Of a stretch of DNA of 64,000 nt, positions 11,148 to 20,256 are shown piece by piece. The notes beneath the pieces were generated by a model. That model was not told the DNA's origin. It did no database searches and saw only the letters and a program-made list of their open reading frames with translations. The stretch lies in the NCBI GenBank assembly GCA_029641185.1, contig JAPWGK010000026.1:248001-312000 (forward strand). Direction: 5' to 3'. Each line of letters begins with the position of its first letter. Positions within the stretch are counted from its first letter, which is position 1. A program made the position numbers and the translations under genes. The DNA is from Pseudofabraea citricarpa. Taxonomy: Eukaryota; Ascomycota; Leotiomycetes; Helotiales; Dermateaceae.

Positions 11148-12401
11148 TGTGATATATCACGTGCAATGGATAACTCCACCGTGCAGCGCCTCTTATCTTT
11201 GTAATTCACAAATGCACTTCGTAGTGTTTGTTTGGGTATGGTTGGATTGATTGATTGATTTATTGATTGATGGATCGATGGCGGCGAGCTCTCGCGTCCG
11301 GGTGGGGTACCGTACTCAACAAATTGTGAAACTCTTTCCGTGTAACTTCGTGACCGTGCCACCGACTTGGAGTACAAAAAGGAAAGAACCTTGGAAAGTC
11401 TTGGGTCACAGGTCGAGATAAGAAATCAAGAATCTATCCCCTCTTTTTAAAAGACGTCTGAATTGTGGAGCGAGCTTCTGCACTGAACCTATGAACACGA
11501 CTGGGTCGTATACATACACTACTAACTCTTTGAGGAATAACTACAACTCTATTCAGTAAGCTGCATAAGCAAGATATCTGTGCTCGCAGGTTTTATATAT
11601 TCTTGGAACTTTTACCACAGTATAGCTAGCATTGGAGATTGAATTGAACTCCTTGCCAAAGATGTTCATGTAAATTGTTTTGGAGTTGTATCCTTATAAG
11701 GAAAATTCATCTTCTTTAAGTGTTTTGATTTTCTAAAACAGATTGATAAGGGAACTTAGTCATTTATCATGTTGTGATGCTATCCTCTAAGAAGAGGGGT
11801 ATCTTAAATAGAGTTTGAATAGCTCTTGGTTATAAGCTTTCCTCAAACTTACCCAGCTACGCCGTGAATGACATTGTTAGCCGCTTTATGGTTCTTTTGA
11901 CGACTTTCGACCTTGTAGTGCTCTTGTGCTCTCAAGTAGCTATAATACCCTACACGCTTTCGAGTAATCATTAATCTTTTAGGAATTTTAGTTCTGCCTT
12001 AATTTTGGAGAGAGCAAGAGACAGCTAAGTACTTACATGGGCTACGGTAGAGCAGCTTTACTGGTAACCCAGCTAATCATTTCCTCCGCAACATACCGAC
12101 TCGACGATATGTACTTGATTCTAAGCGATATTGGTATGGCCATGAAAACCAGAGTGTTCAAGTAACAGACTGGTATAATTTCGGGGTCTGGCATGAGAGC
12201 TGATGTCCTTGGTTAATTATTTCATTCTGCTTCACTTCTCAAACTGATAATGGCTTTATTTCTGTTCTATCCAGGGTTATAGCAGTAGAAACATGATTCT
12301 ATGAATGCGATCCATGCGAAGGCCAATCTCGAAACATTAGCAGACATCCATACGATTTGCTACCTTGCCGAACCCATCTTCAGCCATCGCGACAGAGATC
12401 A
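11148..12401. other. 1.25-kb intergenic region, no gene recognised
   Basis: Upstream of the paraoxonase-like gene and downstream of the alcohol dehydrogenase. It contains a GATT tandem tract near 11,243-11,270 and otherwise moderately AT-rich unique sequence with no frame above background and no domain. Confidence 0.5.
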
Positions 12402-14035
12402 TCAGGAGTTGAAATCGATCACACCCCGGCCTGCCACTTTCCCCTTTCTCAACTTGTCAACGGCTTCAGGGAGACGGGCGATCGGGTATTTTTCGTAGAT
12501 TGGTTTTAAGAGACCCTGGATCTATCAGCTATGTGGTTTCTGGGGCAAAATTAGAGTGGGAACGTACCCGAGCCGCGAAGTTTAACGCTGCGTCGGTATC
12601 TCGCATGGATCCAACCATGGTCCCGATGACATGTAAATTCTTGAAGATGAACCATCCAGGATCCGCTCCCACGGTAGCTGTACCGGCCGGTGCTACGAGG
12701 CGTTATCTTAGCATATTCACGTTTTCAAATCAAGAAGAATGAATTTGTGAGGAGCAAAGAAGAAACTTACTCAGACCAATGCACATCACCCTCCCACCAA
12801 CTCTGACCATCTTTGGAGCACTCGCGTATGCTGCAGGGCTCGTAGCCGTAACAAAGATGCCATGTGCTCCTTTCCCGTCGGTAATCTTGATTACCTCCTC
12901 TTCGACGTTCTCGATCTTTGTGAAATCGACAAATGCCTCGCAGCCGAGTCTTTCACAAAGCGCTCGCTTCTCCTCACCACCGTCGATACCGATGACTCTC
13001 ATGCCCATGGCTTTAGCAAGCTGGACACCCATGTGTCCTACACCTCCCCCAGCACCTGGAAAGACTGCCCAGTCTCCTGCTTTAAGCTCTGATTCTACTA
13101 GCTACAATTTAATTAGCATTGGATCAGGAACATCTGGGAGGAATGAAGGTACACTGCGGTAAATTGTAGATCCACTGCACATTATCGGACCAGCGGTGAA
13201 ATCGTCAACGCCATCGGGGATTCTGGTCGTATATCTAGCAGGGCTCGTGATATACTGTTGATAAGTGCCTTTTCCAGAGGGTTAGTCATAATCACTTAAT
13301 GCTTCTCTCTGTACAGAACTCACCAGTCTGCATCAACCCAGTCGATACCGTGTTCGAACAGTAAGTCTCGTGAAATCCATCCCAGCACAATTCACAGTTC
13401 ATACACGTATCCCACATCGGCTTGACTCCGCCTCGGTCACCTACCTTCCAGTTCTTCACGTTGGATCCGATCTTCACCACCACGCCTGCTCCTTCGTGGC
13501 CTGGTGACCGAACTCCAAACGCGCTCATCTTGGGAAGTGCGAGATCTTCCAACATGTAGTGGAGATCAGAATAGCATATTCCTGTGGCATTGAGTTTGAG
13601 GAGGATCTCATCCGGGCCTGAATTCAGTTAGAATTATTGCAAGGAGAATAAAGAGGAATTTTAACCTGGCTCGGGAACAGAAACTTCCTCAACTTGCACT
13701 GTAAAATCAGGTCCGGGGTTTACCACACATCCTGCCTTGCACGTTTTGGGAATCACAAATCCCTCTTCCAAACCTGTTTTGACTCTAGATTGAGTCTCTT
13801 CTTTCTCTATGTCTGTTTTTGGCAGTTCTGTCTTAGCTGCGACTTCTTCAGCCACTACATTCTCATTGTCCACATTTGCTGTGGGGGTGGGTTCGGGTGG
13901 TTGTACAGCGACTTTCGCATCGTGAGGGGTAAGTACAGTGAAGTCATGAACCACATTCTCGGCGTGTTCCACCTCTGGTTTATCGACCTGCGGCTGTACT
14001 GAAGCTGCAGCGAGCGAAGAGATAGGTTCAGTCAT
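12402..14035 (-). CDS. Zinc-dependent alcohol dehydrogenase (MDR family) with N-terminal extension
   Basis: Six exons on the minus strand: 14035-13666, 13617-13324, 13268-13153, 13101-12771, 12692-12568 and 12515-12402; 449 residues, all phases consistent. The core from residue ~93 on follows yeast-type ADH: catalytic zinc Cys138 (GICYSD), His164-Glu165 (PGHEG), four structural-zinc cysteines 195/198/201/210, a further Cys in GPIMCSG, and the NAD Rossmann loop GAGGGVGHMG. It should oxidise alcohols or reduce aldehydes with NAD(P); substrate unknown. Yeast ADHs have about 350 residues; the first ~92 here are an acidic Ala/Glu/Val/Pro-rich extension with no second Met in which to start, so the extension looks real. 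It is not a typical mitochondrial presequence because it is acidic. Confidence 0.9.
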
Positions 14036-15279
14036 TTTGAAAAAGTCGTTAATTAAGCGACGAGGTGAGTTCTTCAGGTTTTAAGATTTAGTTTAGAAGG
14101 ACAAAGTTTCTGATGGGGGGAAAGATGTAGGAAACGCCGAACTAGATTTCAACCTCGTCACCTTGGTCACTTGGCGTCGTTCTTCTGCACGTCTACTTTG
14201 AGAGCTTCTGGCCAGGTAGTTTGACTCGAGGATTGTTGACTCGAGTGCATTGTTCAATCCGGTATCCGTGCACGTAAAATGGGGGTCAGCGAGCGGGTAG
14301 AGCGGGGTATCGAGTGCGGGGTCGGTTAGTGGTATGCACAACATGATACTATGTAGACAGCAGCGAATAGTAGAGTGATTTGTGAGACGGAATGATTATT
14401 TTTATACCGTGTTACATATGAGAGAAATTCTGTAAAAGCGGTTTCTGTGGTGTTTGGACATATTTCGCCAACATACTTTTCTCGCTTTCGCAGCCGATTT
14501 GATAAAGTGTGGGCAGTTAGTATGGTCCTTTCCAGCTCCTTCTTAAAAGCTATATACCATTCAAATCCACATACCTATGAGGCCTCGTACTTTTTTACCC
14601 TATTGCCTTCAAGAGTTGATTCTTTGGCTGCGGTTCTAGGCGAGGAAGTAATAATCGCTGTATTAGTAAATGCCAAAATGATCAAAATATGCATCTAAGC
14701 GAGACTGGCAATCGATTCCCCAAACGAGTCTTGTTTCTAGAGTGCTGTGTGTGTGTGGATAGATGGATTAAGTATATTTGTTTTGTATGAATTTCAATGG
14801 AAGTATTTGGGATTAATACGACTGAAGATAGTAGGAATTTAAAGCTTCAATACTTCATCTTTCCAAAAGCAATTCTTGTTTCTCAGACACACTTGTAGCA
14901 TATCATGATACCAAGTGAGATTTATGTGGATCCATTCAGCAGTTGACGATTGGTGCAAAATCGTATCACGAGCACTATGAATATTCAAACAATCGATGTG
15001 ACAAAGACATTTAAGTTGCTCGCAACTCTACAAGAGATTTTTACCAGGTTGCCAAGGCAATACAACCAACATCAAATGTGATTTGGCAGTTTTTCCTTGC
15101 ATTTTATCAATTTGAACGTTTTCCAAATTTCAAGATATCACTTCTTTTCTCCATTGGTCAGCATAGCATTTCTGAAAGTGAGCTAACACCTAAGCGGAAG
15201 CGGAAGGAAAATATAATCCACGTCGCCCGTTCAGCAACACATTGAAAAAATATCCGGAAGCCACACCCGGAAAAGAGAC
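14036..15279. other. 1.24-kb divergent intergenic region, no gene recognised
   Basis: Lies between the starts of the alcohol dehydrogenase (-) and the methyltransferase (+). Open frames at 14,093-14,344 (-) and 14,447-14,698 (+) have no recognisable motif and no intron logic, so I treat the region as promoter DNA. Confidence 0.5.
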
Positions 15280-16017
15280 ATGCATTACGATGATGGAACC
15301 CCGATGTTTGCCTTTCAGGACTTGGACTACATACCGTATGGTTTTAGTGGCACTGCAGCACCGTACATTGAGACCCCCGCGGCCACCATGCGCGCAGCAG
15401 CAACACTGATGCGCCTGGGCCTCGGTGCAGATGCAGAAGCAGCATCGAGACATGAGGAGATTGGAAAGACTGTCATATGTGATCTCGGCTGTGGAGATGG
15501 TGATTTCCGTACGAAAAGATTCCCTTTGCTCCTCTCCCCTCGCGAACAACCTATCCTATCTACAAGCACTAGGGATCCCCAAACAGCTCAACTACTCGAG
15601 GAGGGAAAACAAAGTCTAGAATGCTGATTGCGAATCCGTGAAGTCATTGGCTTGCTAGACCATATCAGATCCATCAGCAGCAGTATTACTGGCGTTGGTA
15701 TTGACTACAATGCCGAGCTCATCAAAAGTGCTGGCATAAAATCAGAACTGCAGGGCGTTGATGCTCGATGGCTCATTTACGACTTCAACGCTGATCAAAA
15801 CGACCTCTTTAGCCAGCTAACCACCGTCCACAAGATCACTCACGTCTTTATTTACCTGGTGCCGAAGCAGCTGGCACTGCAGACGGTACGGCTAATCCTC
15901 ACACGGCTGTGCGAGAGTGGCGTGGTGGTGTGCTGCTACAAATTCTATCCGAAGTACCTTACGCCAGCGAGGCGTGATACTGTCATGGAGCTGGTATTAT
16001 ACGACAAAACAAGTTGA
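15280..16017 (+). CDS. Small SAM-dependent methyltransferase
   Basis: Two exons, 15280-15508 and 15644-16017, give 200 residues. The 135-nt intron has a length divisible by three and carries an in-frame TGA at 15,625, so unspliced reading looks like a broken gene. Splicing joins DLGCGDGDF to LIGLL, restoring class-I methyltransferase motif I, followed by GVGIDYNAELI (acidic SAM-ribose ligand), WLIYDFNAD and FIYLVPKQL strands. The family belongs to the Rossmann-fold methyltransferases found across moulds; the acceptor (protein, metabolite or RNA) cannot be told. It is short, without a separate substrate domain, and ends at a stop soon after the last predicted strand. It stands alone, upstream of the convergent CysRS gene. 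Confidence 0.75.
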
Positions 16018-16447
16018 AGAGAGCGAGTTGCTTGTGAAGTTTTGTTATAGAGTTATAGCCGTTTCAAGTTGGGTTTGGGGGAAAGGGCGAGGCAAAAGGC
16101 TCTGGCTAGAAAAAATGGATCCCTTAATGTCATGTCATAAGACAGATACTTCTAGAGGAAGAGACCAGTTCTTTAGACGGCTATTATCAAAATAAGTTGT
16201 TTGTCTAGAGCCTCCACACGAGATCAGAAGTCAAATGGAGTTGCAATATCAAAATATGATATCAACATTTTGGTATCCTTGCCCAATGAGACTGGACACT
16301 AGTGTGATTCATAAACTGCCTAGGTAGGTAGGTACCTAGGGATGCTATATGCTCGCTAAACTTTTCGTCAATTCTACGCGAGAAACGTCTCCAGGAATTC
16401 TCGTATGTAGCCCAAAACTGGGACAATCATGTCAACAGCTCATTCCG
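16018..16447. other. Convergent 3' intergenic region
   Basis: Between the stops of the methyltransferase (+) and CysRS (-). It contains a short TAGG repeat near 16,320-16,338 and no gene signal. Confidence 0.5.
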
Positions 16448-19400
16448 CTACTTCTTTTCATTCTTCCACTTCTCATGCGCCGCATTTTGCGCCTTCCAGT
16501 CCTTTTCTAACTTCTTCTTTCGACTCTTTGGGACATCATCTCCGCCCTTCAGCTTTGTCGGCACCCCATTCGCATCCCACTCAGAAAACTCATCTGTCTT
16601 GAACATATCCTGAGGCGATATCTTAGCCTTCTCCGCTAACGCAGCCTTCTTCGCCGCTTCCTCCGCCAAACGCTGTTCTTTCGCCAGGCGCTTCTCCTCT
16701 GCGGCACGGTCTCTAGCCGCGCGCGCCGCCTTCATGCTGGCATCGAGAGGTCTCACTAGAGCTGGCAGCGGCGCTTCTCGGTCCTCGAGGTAAATATCTT
16801 GGTCCCACAGTACAGTGTCGCGCAGTGAGTCGCAGAGGCGGAGGAGCTCGGTTTCAATGCCAGCAGGTTGAGCGAGTGCAGTTTTGACTTGCGACTGGAA
16901 TGTCTGGTACGCCGTTACATAAGACTGGTTTTCGGCGGTGGCAGTAGTTGGTAGTGGTTGCGAGGTCAGCTCCTCCAGCTGTTCGGGCACAACGGCCTTG
17001 GCGCGGGCTTGTCGGCGGACCTCATCGCGTATTTGGCTGAGGCGGTAGATGACAGGTTGTGCGGGAATAGGGATAGACACCCCTTCCCAGCCAATGGTCG
17101 TAGTGTCCGGGCTGTTATTGCCGTTGAGGCCGAAGATAGTAATGATACGTGTGATCCAGTGGGCGATGGCGAGGAGCGGGGCGGATTCGGTGTTTGGGTC
17201 ATTGGAGATAGCAGTGTTGGCTTCAGTGACGAGGTTAGAGATGGATTGCATGACCGCGGGGGTGTTAAAAGAGTCGCAGAGGGCGGTGTATGTTTCCTTC
17301 TCAGCCTTTTCAAGGGCGATCGAAAGGGGGTGAGAGGGCGACGCTTGGTCATTGGAGTTATTCTTGGCAGAAAGTTCGATATCAATAGCCTTGAGAAAGA
17401 AGTTTGTGATCTTTTCTTCCCAGCCTTTGGAGATGTTAAGGAGACCTTCGGTTATCTCTATGCCATCCTTCCATGAGCCAAGCAGCAATACGATACGTAC
17501 CATCCTTGATGTCCAACCTGGTGTGCCGTCTTCGCCTGGTGTCAAGGCCTCTCGAATTGAGGTGTAGTTCTTTAAACTTTTGCTCATCTTTTGGCCCCGG
17601 ATAGATAAGTGCCCCATATGAAGGAAATATCTGTGAAGAGCATCAGCCATTTATCATGGATTCAAAGCCGTCGCCCATACCTAACCCAAGTATGATTACT
17701 TGCAGCGCAGTCTTTCTCGCCAAGCCAATACGCCTCGCTCTGTGCTAACTCATTACTATACGAGAAGCGATAAATTAGTATTTTATTGCAATGAAGGATA
17801 TATAATTCTTACTCATGATGCGGAAACATAAGATCCACACCTAGAAATTATAGTTATTATCAGCTTTCATGATAAGGGGAAATGGATTCGAACCTCCACT
17901 ACTTCAAGTTAGCGTCCTGAACTATATATCTTACAGTCATATGACTTACCTGTGAATATCCATGGTCGGGCCCAGGACTGCTGAGGCCATGACACTGCAC
18001 TTGTTCTGTTAGAGGTTCCCAAGGTATAATGGGTCTCAAGAGAATTACCTCAATATGCCAACCTGGCCTTGATGGCCCCCATTTTTCGGACGGCCATGAA
18101 GGCTCGCCGGGCATACTCTTCTTGATGAGCGCAAAGTCATTTTTCGAGCGCTTGTCGCTGCGTTTCTTGGACAGGCCGCCCTCGCCGTCGGCGATCAGCT
18201 CTTGATTGTCGCGATTCTGGGGTTCGAGACGGCAGTAAGCGTTGCCGACCTTTTCAAAAGAATTAATGTCAAAATAGACATTCCCTTCTTCGGTCTGGTA
18301 AGCAAAACCCTTTTCGATAATCTTCTCTACGAATTCGTTAATTTGTGGAACGAACTCGGTGACGCGAGTGATTTTGTCTGGGTCGAGAACGTTGAGAGCG
18401 TGCATGTCTTCAAAAAATAGTTCTTCGTAGTGCCGTGTTAATTGAAGAAACATGGCTTCAGCAGTTAGTATTGTCATGTTCACAGCTCAACAGGGGTTAC
18501 TTGCTGTGATCTGTGGCGTCAATTTGAGAGCCGTAGAGATCGTCCAAATATGACAGTAGTACATCATCGACCTTTGCATACAATTTATCTTGGGGAGTGG
18601 ACTTGGAAGCGCTAAATGCTTCAAGCCCGTCAGCAGCAGCTTGAGCAGTACGTAGGTGCATTTTGATTTTGGCTTCCTTGTCGCCAGGGGCCGCTGTGCC
18701 ATCAAGAGATTTCTCCTCAATCACATTTTTATACGCAAGCTCGGAACTTGTTTTGAAGTCGCTAGTTGTAGTTTGTGCAGGTACAAGACTCAGATTCTTC
18801 GTGACATAGGCCTTCCACGCAGCATTGGTCTCCTGGAATGTGGCGTCGTCAAATGTGGAATGTTTCGATTTAAATTGGTCGAGCAGATATCTTTGTCTGG
18901 CACGGATTATGATTTTGTCATCCACGTCCGTCTATATTCCTTCATGTTAGCTCCTATGTTGCTGAGTGAGGTATGAGCTTGGCGAGATCATAGAATAGAC
19001 TTACAATGTTCATTACAAATTTGACATTGAAGGCAAAGTAATCTTTCAAAATACGTCTAATGATATCAGTCGAAACATAATTCCGGGCATGGCCTATTAA
19101 CAGTCAACACTGTATCCTGTATATATGAAGCCACTTCTCCTTACCAAGATGTGCAATATCGTATACCGTGGGGCCGCAGGCATACCAGGTAACGTTCTTT
19201 CCTTCTGGGTCAAGCGGGACAAAATCGTTCTTCTTCCTGGTTAGGGAATTGTAAATCTGTAATGGTGGCAGCTCAACGCCCGGCGGCTTCTTGGGCTGCT
19301 CCCATACAGGCTGCCTTGAGGCCATGGAGAATCGCTGGTGCCGAAGGTGAACAGATGGAAAGATGGACGAGTTTTCTGAGGTGAAGGAACGGTGATACTG

Positions 19401-19454
19401 GAGCAGTGTTCGGCGTAGAGCGAGTTGGCGCAAAGAGAGTATGCGCATGCACAT
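16448..19454 (-). CDS. CRS1: Cysteinyl-tRNA synthetase, probably dual-targeted
   Basis: Nine exons on the minus strand: 19454-19145, 19093-19005, 18931-18505, 18455-18049, 17999-17950, 17898-17894, 17840-17813, 17755-17681 and 17630-16448; 857 residues. It charges tRNA-Cys. Visible signatures: [13 protein letters not shown] (class-I HIGH motif, split by intron 1, His102/His105), TDVDDK, GWHIEC with zinc Cys412, [15 protein letters not shown], and KMSKS at residues 478-482. The C-terminal tail is Ala/Glu/Lys-rich with a basic end, as in eukaryotic CysRS. Exon 6 is only 5 nt; without it HSGGVDL is broken. Intron 3 (18456-18504) begins with GC rather than GT. The first 43 residues are rich in Arg, Ser and Leu with little acid, like a mitochondrial presequence; a second in-frame ATG at 19325 (MASRQ) would give a cytosolic form. 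Confidence 0.95.
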
Positions 19455-20256
19455 TGAGGAGAGTAAGGTGTAATAAAGAATTTCAGGGTTGAATATGGAG
19501 GGGTTTCCAATTCAAGCAGGATGAGTCATCCATGCCAGGGCGGTCAACTTAGCTCCATGTCATATGTATCACGTGATTTTGGATTAGATGAGATGATGTA
19601 GATCTATCATTTTGAGCGAAGCGAGTTTGTGGGGTTATTACAGCTTGTTAACTCTTATTACCTCGGTCAGAATTTGAAGAAAATTCCTTTAAAAATTTCC
19701 TATCTGGTAGGAAAGTTGGTAAATAGTGAATGGTCGTTGGCAAACAGCTTTTCAACATTCAAGCCAAGGTTTCGAAGACCTAATCTATTACGTTTACCTT
19801 TCTCATAAGTCTCTGCCTCTCGCCATTGCTGACCAGTATAATATGTATTACACTCCCACGACAAAAGCTAACAACTTGAACTATAGCACCCGTAGTATAA
19901 GTCGGTACAATGGTATTGATGGTTCGGAATGTGGCATGGTCTAGATTAGGTCTCCCTCCCTGCGAAATTATCAGAAAGAGCTATTCAAGGTTATTTTAAT
20001 ATCCTTAAAAAGAACCTGCCTTTTGAACGTACCCGAGTATCAATTAAACGCGTTTAAACTGTTGTAAGGGAATCTCAATAAGGCAAAAGTCATCAATAAA
20101 GGAGCCTTTATTATCGCTTATTTAAGCGACGACTAAGTGAGCATGAGAACAGACAGACTATAACCTGGTTTCTATCCACTTGAGCATTATATAATCAATA
20201 TATACTTACCTAGGTAAAATATTTACATGAATTGTGATTAACAGTGGCATTTCGTC
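19455..20256. other. 800-bp intergenic region upstream of CysRS
   Basis: Contains the CysRS promoter and the 3' flank of the next minus-strand gene. One open frame at 19,726-19,944 has no motif. AT content rises between 19,680 and 20,230. Nothing else recognised. Confidence 0.45.

Noticed and set aside
14447..14698. 83-residue + strand frame
   Set aside because: AT-rich, no recognisable motif, starts from a non-supported codon.
15625..15627. In-frame TGA in the methyltransferase as a nonsense mutation or recoding site
   Set aside because: A GTACGA...AAG intron removes it and restores the family motif DLGCGDGDFLIGLL.
6663..16017. A secondary-metabolite cluster made of the regulator, paraoxonase-like enzyme, dehydrogenase and methyltransferase
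   Set aside because: No backbone synthase, wide spacing and mixed orientation; proximity alone is not enough.
17879..17945. A tRNA gene on the minus strand, suggested by GGTTCGAATCC and an anticodon-arm-like fold
   Set aside because: The 5' half (acceptor and D arm) is missing, the T stem has a mismatch, and the sequence is fully explained by a microexon plus donor site needed for the CysRS frame.
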